DNA of 64,000 nt, from NCBI RefSeq assembly GCF_033097365.1, contig NZ_AP028461.1:3968001-4032000 (forward strand), given 5' to 3'. The position numbers and the translations under genes were made by a program. A model generated the notes under the pieces. The model did no database searches, was not told the DNA's origin, and saw only the letters and a program-made list of their open reading frames with translations. The stretch is from Actinoplanes sichuanensis. Its GTDB lineage: Bacteria; Actinomycetota; Actinomycetes; Mycobacteriales; Micromonosporaceae. This document shows, one piece after another, positions 8,372-16,447 of this stretch (the first letter of the stretch is position 1; the number at the start of each line of letters is the position of its first letter).

Positions 8372-8590
8372 CCCCCGACCAGCAGTTCTAACTCGAACTC
8401 AAACCCGAAACATCCCTAAACCGCACGGATTGCCCTCTCAGGACCCGCGCAAGGATCGGCAGACCGGAACGGCCGCCTCGCACCTGACCGAATGTCTGAA
8501 TGTGATCGTCCGGCTACCCACCCGTCTCATGTGGACAGTACGATCCCCTCGCACTTCTGCTCGATCGACAAAGATAAATCGGGGGATGTC

Positions 8591-10111
8591 ATGCGGAAAC
8601 AGATCAGAAGAGCGCTCCTCGGCGCGCTCGCGACGGTGCTGGTGCCGACCGGCCTGGCGGTCACCGCCCGGCCGGCGCAGGCGGCACCGGTCGGCGACCA
8701 CGTCATCTTCTGGAACAACGTCCTGCTCAAGACCTACCGGACGGCCGGTGGCGCGCCCGGCCCGCTGGCGCGGTCCGGCGCGATGGTGCACAACGCCATG
8801 TTCAACGCGGTCAACACCATCAACTGCCACAAAACGGGTACGTACGACGACTTCAACTGTCTGGCCATCGACTACACCGGCTTCAACCCGATCACGAACT
8901 GGGCGAACCCGGACGTGGAGACGGCGATCGACTACGCCGCGTACACGGTGCTGACCAGTCTCTACCCGAACATCGGTTTCTCCGGTGACCTGGCCGCGGC
9001 ACAGGACGGCATCGCCGTGGACGCCGCACAGCAGCAGGGTCGGAGCGTCGGCGCCAAGGCCGGGCAGAACATGATCTCCAACCGGGACCCGCTCGCCGAC
9101 CAGTCCGGCCTCACCACCGCCTACACGCTGGTCAACGAGCCCGGCTATTGGCGGCCGACCGGATCCGGCAACGCCGTCACGCCCAACTGGGGGAAGGTGA
9201 CACCGTTCTCCCGGTACGGGGAGGCGTACAAGAGCAGTTTCCGGCCGACGCCGCCCGGTGGTTACGCGACCATGTCGTCGCTGCTGGCCAGTGGGGCGTA
9301 CGCCACGCAGGTCAACGTGGTCAAGAGTCTCGGCCGGGCGACCGGCTCCAGTCGCACCGCGGACCAGACGCAGGCCGCCTGGTTCTGGGCCAACGACCTG
9401 GACGGCACGTACAAGCTGCCGGGTCAGCACTTCGCGCACACGCAGGTCGTGTCGGCCGGCCGCGGGCTCGACCAGATGGCCAACCTGCGACTGTTCGCCC
9501 TGGTCAGCGCCGCGATGGCGGATGCCGCGGTGGTCGCGTCGGATGCCAACTACCAGACCCCGATCGACCTGTGGCGACCCGAGTCGGCGATCCAGCTGGC
9601 CGGAACCGACAACAACGCGGCCACCACCGCGGACGCGACCTGGAAACCGCTGTCGGCCGACCGCAACGGGGTCGGTTTCAGCCCCGCCTCCCCGTCCTGG
9701 GTCTCCGGGCACGCCACCGTCGGCAGCGCCTGGGCGGAGACCATGAAACGGTACTTCGGCACCGACGAGATCACCTTCACCGGCGGCACCGACGACCCGC
9801 ACGCCGTCGGCGTGACACGGACCTTCACCACCCTGAGCGCGGCGGCGATGGAGAACGCCCGCAGCCGGATCTACCTGGGTGTCCACTACAGCTGGGACGT
9901 CACTCAGGGCTACACCGCCGGCACCAAGGTCGGCACCTACGTCTCCAACAAACTCCTGCAGAAGGTGATCGGCGGCGGGACCTACCCGACCGCGTCGGAA
10001 TGCGAGACGAAAGGCGACGATTTCGTCTACGGCAACCTGATCTACAGCGGCTACTACTGCCGCGGGGACAGCCCCACCTCCTGGCGGCTCATCTTCTACC
10101 CCTGGATGTGA
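8591..10111 (+). CDS. Secreted vanadium-dependent haloperoxidase / PAP2-like enzyme
   Basis: 506 residues from the ATG at 8591. A signal peptide (RKQIRRALLGALATVLVPTGLAV, cleavage after AQA) is followed by an all-helical PAP2/haloperoxidase domain. The vanadate/phosphate pocket is recognisable: LWRPESAI, then SWVSGHATVGSAW (PSGH equivalent), and SRIYLGVHYSWD matching SRx5Hx3D. Known relatives bind vanadate and oxidise halides, or act as acid phosphatases. A long perfect stem-loop follows at 10119-10157. Confidence 0.82.
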   Translation: MRKQIRRALLGALATVLVPTGLAVTARPAQAAPVGDHVIFWNNVLLKTYRTAGGAPGPLARSGAMVHNAMFNAVNTINCHKTGTYDDFNCLAIDYTGFNPITNWANPDVETAIDYAAYTVLTSLYPNIGFSGDLAAAQDGIAVDAAQQQGRSVGAKAGQNMISNRDPLADQSGLTTAYTLVNEPGYWRPTGSGNAVTPNWGKVTPFSRYGEAYKSSFRPTPPGGYATMSSLLASGAYATQVNVVKSLGRATGSSRTADQTQAAWFWANDLDGTYKLPGQHFAHTQVVSAGRGLDQMANLRLFALVSAAMADAAVVASDANYQTPIDLWRPESAIQLAGTDNNAATTADATWKPLSADRNGVGFSPASPSWVSGHATVGSAWAETMKRYFGTDEITFTGGTDDPHAVGVTRTFTTLSAAAMENARSRIYLGVHYSWDVTQGYTAGTKVGTYVSNKLLQKVIGGGTYPTASECETKGDDFVYGNLIYSGYYCRGDSPTSWRLIFYPWM

Positions 10112-10118
10112 CGGTCCG

Positions 10119-10157
10119 GTCCGGTGACGGTCGTGTGCGCCACGACCGTCACCGGAC
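10119..10157 (+). terminator. Strong stem-loop after the haloperoxidase gene
   Basis: A perfect 17-bp stem (10119-10135 with 10141-10157) around a 5-base loop TGCGC. No T tract follows, as is common for actinobacterial terminators. Confidence 0.7.
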
Positions 10158-10229
10158 CACGGCCTGAACTCGTCGCCCACCGGTCTCCGGATCGGCTGCC
10201 ACTCCTCCCGCGGGCACACTTGCGCTTCC

Positions 10230-10251
10230 ACTAGTCTGGATTCAGACTAGT
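10230..10251 (+). promoter_or_regulatory. PadR operator
   Basis: Perfect inverted repeat: ACTAGTCTG (10230-10238) and CAGACTAGT (10243-10251) separated by GATT, 52 bp upstream of the PadR gene. A partial third copy (CAGACTA) follows at 10260. PadR regulators usually bind such dyads in their own promoters, so this is most likely the autoregulatory site. Confidence 0.75.
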
Positions 10252-10303
10252 CGAAGACGCAGACTACTCGCGTGACAGGGTTCCGCGACACCTGGAGGAG
10301 AAC

Positions 10304-10648
10304 ATGGGGGGATCAGCGACGGACCCCGGCTGGTTGCGCGCCACTCTCGAGATGGCCGTCCTGGCCACCCTGACCGAGGGCGACCGGCACGGATACGCCC
10401 TGGCCCAGCGCCTCGGCGACCAGGGGCTCGGCACGATCCGGGGCGGTGTGCTCTACCCGGTGCTGACCCGGCTGGAAGCCGAGGCCGCGGTCAGCTCGAC
10501 ATGGCAGGCCGGCGCGGGCGGACCGGGCCGGAAGGTCTACGCGATCACCGACGACGGTCGGCGGCGGCTGGACGGCCAGTGGCAGGCCTGGCAGAGATTC
10601 ACGGCCACCCTTGACGAGTTCCTGCGGCAGACGATGGAGCAACCATGA
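10304..10648 (+). CDS. PadR-family transcriptional regulator
   Basis: 114 residues, a winged-helix domain with the PadR hallmarks LATLTEGDRHGYALAQRL and GGVLYPVLTRLEAE, then YAITDDGRRRL and a C-terminal dimerisation helix. A GGAGGAG ribosome site precedes the ATG. Its stop overlaps the start of the membrane protein gene (ATGA), and a perfect dyad lies upstream. PadR plus HAAS-type membrane protein is a recurrent sensing pair in Gram-positive bacteria. Confidence 0.92.
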   Translation: MGGSATDPGWLRATLEMAVLATLTEGDRHGYALAQRLGDQGLGTIRGGVLYPVLTRLEAEAAVSSTWQAGAGGPGRKVYAITDDGRRRLDGQWQAWQRFTATLDEFLRQTMEQP

Positions 10649-11622
10649 CGGCCAGTTTTGAGCGGTGGGAACTGATGACCCGAACCGCCCTCGGCGACCG
10701 CGGCATCGGCTACCGGGAGGCGACGCCCCTGATCCAGCAGGCACGCTCCGACTATGAGCAGAGCGGCGCTGACCCCTGGCAGGCGCTGGGCTCCCCCGAC
10801 GACTTCGCGGCGGACGTCGCGGCCGCCCAGCCGGCCGTTCAGGCCCGGCTGGACACCCAGGGCAAGACGCCTCGTGATCACCTGAGCGACGGGCTGTTCG
10901 TACTGGCGTTCGTCGGCGTGCCGGCGTCCCTGCTCGCGATGTGGGTCAACGGCGGGCTCACGATTCCGCTGACCGTCGCGGGCGTCGTCGGTACCGTCCT
11001 GGTCGGCCTGAGCCTGTTCGTCTGCATCGCGGCACCCAGTGCGCTGCGGGCCTCCGGGCATCCCCGCCTGGCGCCGTGGGGTTTCGTCGGCGCGGGCCTG
11101 CTCGTGATCGCCGCGGGTGTGGCGTTCACCCGGCTGCCCACCGACCGCATCGGCGAGACGTCCGCATTGGGCACGCTGGTGGTCTCCCTCGGCCTCGGTT
11201 GGCTGCTGACCCGGCCCGGCAGACCCGCCGAGCCGTCCACCGGGTCCGACCCGGCCGACCCGGAGGCCTGGTTCGCGCGGCTCCAGGCCCTGCTGGTCGG
11301 CCGATTCGACCTTCCGGCCGACCGGGCGGCCGTCCTGGTCGAGGAGGCCCGCGCCCACGTGACGGAGGCCGGCTCCAGCCCGGGTGCGGAGTTCCCGTCG
11401 CTGGAGCAGTTCGCGCAGGACCTGGCGGCGGGTGAGCCCCGGCGGCAGGTGCCGTGGTGGCGGACTCGGGCGGCGAGCACGGCGGGTCGGATCGCCCTGC
11501 TGGTCCTGATGGCCGTCCTGATCGTGTCGGCCGTGCTCGACGGCGACTGGTGGATCGCGGTCACCGGTGCGGCTCTGCCGGCATGGGTGGGAGTGGATTT
11601 CGGACGCAGAGCCGACAGCTGA
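10645..11622 (+). CDS. Membrane protein of the HAAS type, partner of PadR
   Basis: 325 residues. A cytoplasmic N-terminal helical domain (residues about 1-75, YREATPLIQQARSDYEQSGADPWQALGSPDDFA) resembles the HAAS signalling domain. Several membrane helices follow (about residues 90-195), then a second HAAS-like helical repeat (SDPADPEAWFARLQALLV to LEQFAQDLAAGEP) and a final pair of helices. Start overlaps the PadR stop by 4 bp. In known pairs HAAS membrane proteins are controlled by, and possibly modulate, the PadR regulator. Confidence 0.75.
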   Translation: MTASFERWELMTRTALGDRGIGYREATPLIQQARSDYEQSGADPWQALGSPDDFAADVAAAQPAVQARLDTQGKTPRDHLSDGLFVLAFVGVPASLLAMWVNGGLTIPLTVAGVVGTVLVGLSLFVCIAAPSALRASGHPRLAPWGFVGAGLLVIAAGVAFTRLPTDRIGETSALGTLVVSLGLGWLLTRPGRPAEPSTGSDPADPEAWFARLQALLVGRFDLPADRAAVLVEEARAHVTEAGSSPGAEFPSLEQFAQDLAAGEPRRQVPWWRTRAASTAGRIALLVLMAVLIVSAVLDGDWWIAVTGAALPAWVGVDFGRRADS

Positions 11623-11699
11623 CGTCACCACTTGCCCGTCGAGATCCGGTCCGCCGAGTGTCCATAGTGGACTTGCAAGAGACTGTCAACCCCGTCGAC

Positions 11700-11732
11700 G
11701 GCGCCCCTTTCCCGATTCGGGAATGGGGCGCC
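11700..11732 (+). terminator. Stem-loop after the PadR operon
   Basis: A 16-bp stem with one mismatch, from GGCGCCCC at 11700 to GGGGCGCC ending at 11732, with a minimal loop around CGATTCG. No T tract follows. Confidence 0.6.
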
Positions 11733-11911
11733 ACGCTTATCCGGCCAAAATGACTCCATTCACCACCGTCGACTCTCGGATTCCAACAATCCGGACATAC
11801 AACGGATTTTGATCAAGCCTTGACCCCGCTCGAATATGCATTGATTATCTTCCACATGTTCGCCTGGCGACTGGTCCAGGAGAATCGCATCTTTCGAAAC
11901 GGGGTACCAGT

Positions 11912-12862
11912 TTGTCCACCACATCGAGACTCCTGACGCGCCGTCTGTCCGTCGTGCTGCTCTCCGCGGCCGTGGCACTCGGCGGCATGCCGGAGATCGC
12001 ACACGCCCGGGTGCCCGCCGCCGCCGTTCAGTCGAGCACCGCGGCGACCGCACTGACCGGCACCCTCAAGACCGCGACGGGCGCGCCGATCGCCGACGCC
12101 GTGGTCACGGTCTCCGTCGACACCGTGTCCGGCAACACCATCACACCCGCCGAGGTCGGCTGGGGCTACTCGTGGGCGGACGGCGGGTTCGACACGTGGA
12201 TCGGCTTCCCGGAGACGATCGCCGCCGCCACCGGCACCGACGGCCTGGTCCCGCTGACCATCACGATCCCGTCCGCCACCGGCACGCCGACGGTCGTCTA
12301 CACCGGTCCGGCGGTCGTCGGCACCGACGGTGTGGTGCGCCCGTACGACACCGAGACCGGCACCACGAGCACGTTCGACCTGATCGAGGCCACGTACACC
12401 TACAACCCGGCAGCTGAGACGCCGGCCGCCGAGGGCGACGCGCTCACCCTGGAGGTCTACGACGCGCTGACCGTCATGGAGGAGGTCCCGGACGCGGTCA
12501 TCGCCCAGGGTGACCAGGCCACTCTCGAGTACCTCGAGGAGAACCTCGACGTCACCGCTCCGGGCGAGATGTCGACGTTCGGCATCGTCGGCTGCATCTC
12601 GGCGATCGGAGTGGCGATCTTCTCGATCGTCGGCCCGATCAGCAAGATCAAGGCAGCGGTGAAGGCGGCCGGTGGCGCCTGGAAGCTGGCCAAGGTGCTC
12701 AGCAAGGCCTACAAGGCGGCCCGCAAGGCCGGGTTCAGCCGCAAGGACGCCATCCGCTGGGCCAAGAACGAGGGCATCAAGTCCGTCACCCGCGCGGACT
12801 ACAAGAACATTCTGTTGTCGCTCTTCTCGGTCGGCGCAGTCGTCGGCGAATGTTTCGAATAA
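11912..12862 (+). CDS. Secreted two-part protein with cationic hydrophobic C-terminus
   Basis: 316 residues from a TTG start at 11912 (no better in-frame start precedes the signal peptide). The signal peptide has a typical n/h/c layout with a cleavage region at AHA. Residues about 48-175 look like one or two Ig/carboxypeptidase-regulatory-like beta domains (GTLKTATGAPIADAVVTVSVD). From about residue 222 the chain changes: a hydrophobic GIVGCISAIGVAIFSIVGP stretch, a Lys/Ala-rich helix (KIKAAVKAAGGAWKLAKVLSKAYKAARKA) and a final hydrophobic segment ending in GECFE. No family recognised; the tail resembles bacteriocin-like or membrane-active peptides, which is an inference. Confidence 0.7.
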   Translation: MSTTSRLLTRRLSVVLLSAAVALGGMPEIAHARVPAAAVQSSTAATALTGTLKTATGAPIADAVVTVSVDTVSGNTITPAEVGWGYSWADGGFDTWIGFPETIAAATGTDGLVPLTITIPSATGTPTVVYTGPAVVGTDGVVRPYDTETGTTSTFDLIEATYTYNPAAETPAAEGDALTLEVYDALTVMEEVPDAVIAQGDQATLEYLEENLDVTAPGEMSTFGIVGCISAIGVAIFSIVGPISKIKAAVKAAGGAWKLAKVLSKAYKAARKAGFSRKDAIRWAKNEGIKSVTRADYKNILLSLFSVGAVVGECFE

Positions 12863-12895
12863 AGGAAAGCCTCCGGTAACACCGAAGTAACCAAT

Positions 12896-12931
12896 CGATG
12901 GGCGGCCGACGAATTCGTCGACCGCCCATCG
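12896..12931. terminator. Bidirectional stem-loop between convergent genes
   Basis: A 36-nt inverted repeat with 18-base arms and one mismatch, centred on GAATTC, in the 134-bp gap between convergent genes. It could serve transcripts from either side. Confidence 0.6.
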
Positions 12932-12996
12932 ACGGTGCGTCCCGACGTCACCGTCGGCACCAGAAACAATGAGCGACGGAATGGGTCCGGTGGACG

Positions 12997-14226
12997 CTAC
13001 CCGAGGATTCCGGTCAGCCGTCCGGTCCAGCCGTCGAGGATCCGTTCCGGGTCGCTGTTCAGGACGTCGGCCAGCAGGGTGGCGTACACGTCGCGGAAGT
13101 CGACGGTGTATTTCAGGTCGCCGTCTTCAAGGTCGGTCAGGCTCGGTGGTTCGCCGTGGCGGCCGCCGTGGACACCGTCGCCGAGCAGGAACATGTGTGA
13201 CGCCGTGCCGTGGTCGGTGCCGTCGGAGGCGTTGGCGTGCACCCGCCGTCCGAACTCCGAGTACACCGCGATCACCACGCCCTTGCCGGCCATCCGGTCG
13301 GCGAACGCGGTCAGCGGTCCGTCGAGCCGCTTCAGCAGGGCCTGTTGGGAGTCGCGGCCGTCGGCGTGCAGGTCGAAGCCGCCCAGCGACACCGAGTACA
13401 CCCTGGTCGCCGCACCCGCCTCGATGCATCTGGCGACCAGGGCGAGCTGCTGATCGAGCGGCGGCGCGGCACCACCGGTGGCGGTCGCCGCGGGCGGGTC
13501 GCCGTCGTCGGTCTCCTCGTCGGCGGTCTCCGCCTCGACCTCGCGCATCATGTCCTGGACCCGCATCAGGTCGGCGAAACAGCCGGCGGCACGAGCCAGC
13601 GCGGGCGAAACCCCCGGTTCGGCGGTCGCCAGGTTGCCCAGGGTCGCGGTGGTCAGTCCGCCGGGGAGAGCGAGTTTCCCACCGGGTACGGTCGCCCCGG
13701 CGCTGTCCGCACCGGCGAGAAGGGGTGGCAGCGCCGGTTCGAACGAGATCGCCAGCCGCGGGTCGCGGCCCGTGGTGTCCAGCCAGCGGCCGAGCCAGCC
13801 GGTGGTGCCGGGCCGGTCGGGCTGGGCGGTCTGCCAGATGTCCATCGACTGGAAGTGGCTGCGGTTGGGCCGTGGATAGCCGACGCCGTGCACGATCGCG
13901 AGCCGCCGGTCCTGGTAGAGCCGGTGCAGCCCGGTGAGTCCCGGGTTGAGCCCGAACTCGTCGTCGAGCCGCAGGATCGCCTCGGGTTGGTAGGTCATCT
14001 CGGGTCGGGCCGCCGCATACGCCGGATCGGCGTACGGGATGACGGTGTTGAGTCCGTCGTTGCCGCCGTAGAGGGTGACCAGGACCAGGGTTGTCGCGGT
14101 GTCGTCACGGTCGCCGGAGGTGGCCAGGAGGTCGTCGAGGGTGTACGCGGTGGCGCCTGCCGCGAGGGCACCGGCGCCGGCGACACCGCTGGCGATCAGG
14201 AACCGGCGGCGGGTGATGGTGTCCAT
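12997..14226 (-). CDS. DUF1501 family, Tat-exported
   Basis: 409 residues. The N-terminus TRRRFLIASGVAGAGALAAG is a twin-arginine export signal. The body shows DUF1501 (alkaline phosphatase/sulfatase-like) landmarks: LVTLYGGNDGLNTVIPY, FGLNPGLTGLHRLY, RSHFQSMDIWQT and YSEFGRRVHANASDGTDHGTA near the C-terminus. The protein should act outside the membrane. It follows the DUF1800 gene by 12 bp; these two families are typically paired, but their shared reaction is not established. Confidence 0.88.
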   Translation of the reverse strand: MDTITRRRFLIASGVAGAGALAAGATAYTLDDLLATSGDRDDTATTLVLVTLYGGNDGLNTVIPYADPAYAAARPEMTYQPEAILRLDDEFGLNPGLTGLHRLYQDRRLAIVHGVGYPRPNRSHFQSMDIWQTAQPDRPGTTGWLGRWLDTTGRDPRLAISFEPALPPLLAGADSAGATVPGGKLALPGGLTTATLGNLATAEPGVSPALARAAGCFADLMRVQDMMREVEAETADEETDDGDPPAATATGGAAPPLDQQLALVARCIEAGAATRVYSVSLGGFDLHADGRDSQQALLKRLDGPLTAFADRMAGKGVVIAVYSEFGRRVHANASDGTDHGTASHMFLLGDGVHGGRHGEPPSLTDLEDGDLKYTVDFRDVYATLLADVLNSDPERILDGWTGRLTGILG

Positions 14227-14238
14227 GTCGGCGCTCCT

Positions 14239-15510
14239 TCAGTGCACGGCGTATTCGGGGCTGCCCAGGCCGAGGGCGAGTAGCCGCTGCGGGTCCTTGG
14301 CCGCGTCGAGCGCGGCCCGGGTGCCCGCGGTCCAGGCGTCCACGACCAGCAGGTCGGCCAGTGCGTCGATCCGGTCGGGTCCGGTGAGCCGGTCGGCGGC
14401 GGGGGCCAGGGTGGCGAGGTGCTGGGCGGCGCGGAGGCGGGCCAGGGTGGTGGCGGTGGTGAGCCACTCCCGGTCGGACGGCCAGCCACCGACCGACGGC
14501 GGCCGCAGCGGAAGCTGGCCGAGTTGCCGCAGTGTCGTGAGCAGGCGCTGCTGCTGTTCGACCTTCAGTCCGGCGACGTCGATGTCGAGCTGGCGTAGCG
14601 CGCCGACCAGCCATTCGACGGGTTGTTTGACCAGTCGTCCGGTGGTGGCGGGGAACTCCGGGTCCCGGCACACGGCTCGCAGCAGTGCGGTGGTGTCGCG
14701 GCCGGCGGCGGTGATCCGGGCGGTCGCGGCGGGTGTCGGGCCGGGTTCGGCGGCGTAGCGGGCCCACAGTCGTCCGGCCAGGAACGGCAGGTGGGCGTCG
14801 TGCTGGACGAGTCGGTCGGCGTACGCGTCGACGTCCCAGGTCGCGGTGCGGCCGAGCAGGCGGACCGGCCGGTCGTCGTGCCGCTTGGCGACCAGGGTGG
14901 CGGCGCCGGTGTTCCGGTCGACCTGCCAGCCGGTGAGGACCCGGGCGCCGGCTTTGACGTCGTCCTCGGTGTAGGCGCCCAGGCCGAGGGTGAACAGTTC
15001 CATCAGCTCGCGGGCCAGGTTCTCGTTGGGGGCGCGGCGGGTGTTCTTCTGCCCGTCGAGCCAGAGGATCAGTGCGGGGTCGCGCAGCATGGCCCGCACG
15101 AGTGGCCCGGTGTCGCCTGTTCCGTACCGCCGCAGGGTTTGTTGTTGGGTCAGCATGAGCTGCGCCGAGCGGACCTTGCGGGAGCTGGTCGCCCAGTGCC
15201 CGTGCCAGAAGAAGGTGAGTTTCTCGGCCGCACCCGGCCCGGCCATTCGGGCCAGCCACCAGCGGGTCAGCTCCGCGACCTGGTCGTTCTGTGTGCGGCG
15301 TGCTTCCCGGCGCTGTTCGCGGTCGGCGCCGGTGGCCAGTCGCGACATCGGGTCGGGGCCCAGCTCGGGTGGCGTCGGTGGCGGCGCCGGGCGCAGCAGC
15401 CGGTCGAGGGTGGCGTCGTGGCCGGCGCGTACGGCCGCGTCGACCTCGGCCGACGTCGGCCCGAACGTGAGGCGGCGGAGCAGATGGGCCATCACCCGGC
15501 GGTCGGTCAT
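14239..15510 (-). CDS. DUF1800 family protein
   Basis: 423 residues from the ATG at 15510; a TTG three codons upstream is possible but less likely. Family landmarks: HLLRRLTFGPTSAEVDAAV at the N-terminus, TFFWHGHWATSS near residue 110, NENLARELMELFTLGLGAYTEDDVKAGARVLTGW near residues 165-200 and GGWPSDREWL. It is the first gene of a two-gene unit with the DUF1501 gene. No clear signal peptide is visible, so it may travel with its Tat-exported partner or act inside; this is inference. Confidence 0.85.
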   Translation of the reverse strand: MTDRRVMAHLLRRLTFGPTSAEVDAAVRAGHDATLDRLLRPAPPPTPPELGPDPMSRLATGADREQRREARRTQNDQVAELTRWWLARMAGPGAAEKLTFFWHGHWATSSRKVRSAQLMLTQQQTLRRYGTGDTGPLVRAMLRDPALILWLDGQKNTRRAPNENLARELMELFTLGLGAYTEDDVKAGARVLTGWQVDRNTGAATLVAKRHDDRPVRLLGRTATWDVDAYADRLVQHDAHLPFLAGRLWARYAAEPGPTPAATARITAAGRDTTALLRAVCRDPEFPATTGRLVKQPVEWLVGALRQLDIDVAGLKVEQQQRLLTTLRQLGQLPLRPPSVGGWPSDREWLTTATTLARLRAAQHLATLAPAADRLTGPDRIDALADLLVVDAWTAGTRAALDAAKDPQRLLALGLGSPEYAVH

Positions 15511-15592
15511 GCGAGCCAACGTAGGTAGTCGATGTAAGGCTTCGGTAAAGACACCATCCGATTGGCGTACGAACGATGGGCGGAGGATTCCG

Positions 15593-16327
15593 ATGACGTA
15601 CGGACCGGTGATGGCGGCGGCCTACGACCGGGGGCGGGGGCTTCGTGCCGGTGACGTGGTGAGGTGGATGGCCGCGGCCGGACCGTTCCTGCCGTCCGGT
15701 GGGGGCCGGATCCTCGATCTCGGTGCCGGGACCGGCCGGTTCAGTGCCGCTCTGGCGCGGTTCAGTGGTGCCCGGGTGGTGGCGTGTGAGCCGTCGGCGG
15801 CGATGCGGGCGCGGTTTTCGGGGGCGGGGATGGTCGGCGGCGCGGCGGAGGCGATGCCGTTTCGGGCCGGGGTGTTCGACGCCGTGTGGGCGTCGCAGGT
15901 GGTCCATCATGTCCGGGATCTGCCGGCGTTGGCGGCGGGTCTGGGTCGTGTGCTGCGGCCGGGTGGGCATCTGTTGCTGCGGGGTGGTTTCGGTCCGCCG
16001 GAGGAGCTTCCGCTGACCCGGTATTTTCCGCTCGCGTGGGCGGCGGGCAGTCCGGCGCTACTGGCGCTGGAGCGGATCGCCGTCGTGTTGGCCGGCGGGG
16101 GTCTCGGGATGGTGGAGCGTGTTCAGGTCGAGCAGACGTTCGCCGAGGACGCCGCCGAACTGGTGGCGAAGGCCGCGTCCCGGTCGTTGAGTCCGCTGGC
16201 CGGCCTGCCTGATCCGGTGTTCGAGCAGGGGCTGTCGCAGCTGCGCCGGGACGCCGCCGAGGGCCGGATCCGCGGGCCGATCGTGGAGCGGCTGGATCTG
16301 GTGATCTTCCAGCGGCGGCGGAACTGA
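15593..16327 (+). CDS. SAM-dependent methyltransferase
   Basis: 244 residues from the ATG at 15593, with a GGAGG ribosome site 7 bp upstream. Class I methyltransferase: motif I ILDLGAGTGRF near residue 42, acidic strand-2 end (VACEPS), motif II-like AMPFRAGVFDAVWASQVVHHV, and LRPGGHLLLRGGF. The UbiE/Methyltransf_11 type methylates small molecules; the substrate is unknown. It is divergent from the DUF1800 gene (82 bp between starts). Confidence 0.85.
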   Translation: MTYGPVMAAAYDRGRGLRAGDVVRWMAAAGPFLPSGGGRILDLGAGTGRFSAALARFSGARVVACEPSAAMRARFSGAGMVGGAAEAMPFRAGVFDAVWASQVVHHVRDLPALAAGLGRVLRPGGHLLLRGGFGPPEELPLTRYFPLAWAAGSPALLALERIAVVLAGGGLGMVERVQVEQTFAEDAAELVAKAASRSLSPLAGLPDPVFEQGLSQLRRDAAEGRIRGPIVERLDLVIFQRRRN

Positions 16328-16411
16328 TCGACGGCGGCGAGTATTCGTCGGCGCCGTAAGGCATAGTATGCGTAACCCTCTCCCCCACCGGAGTCGCGAC
16401 CATCCCCCATA

Positions 16412-16425
16412 TGGGAGCGCTCCCG
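16412..16425 (+). promoter_or_regulatory. CebR-type operator
   Basis: TGGGAGCGCTCCCG matches 13 of 14 bases of the palindromic cellulase-control box TGGGAGCGCTCCCA bound by the LacI-family repressor CebR in streptomycetes and relatives. It lies 22 bp upstream of the cellulase start, so derepression by cello-oligosaccharides is expected. Confidence 0.85.
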
Positions 16426-16447
16426 ATCCCCAGAAGGAACCATCCCC

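Larger units (their letters stand above)
6978..8437 (+). mobile_element. IS5-type insertion sequence with passenger gene
   Basis: About 1.46 kb, bounded by imperfect inverted ends starting GAGGG (left) and ending CCCTC (right), with the flanking bases CTCAG present on both sides as a probable short target duplication; the exact boundary is uncertain by one or two bases. It carries a DDE transposase (7119-7961) and a second ORF (7961-8371). The insertion site is defined independently, because GT2 copy 1 preserves the uninterrupted sequence at 813-840. Both genes are open, so the element may be active. Confidence 0.85.

Noticed and set aside
12896..12931. Attachment site or origin from the long perfect hairpin
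   Set aside because: It lies between the stops of convergent genes and no integrase or replication gene is near; a bidirectional terminator is simpler.
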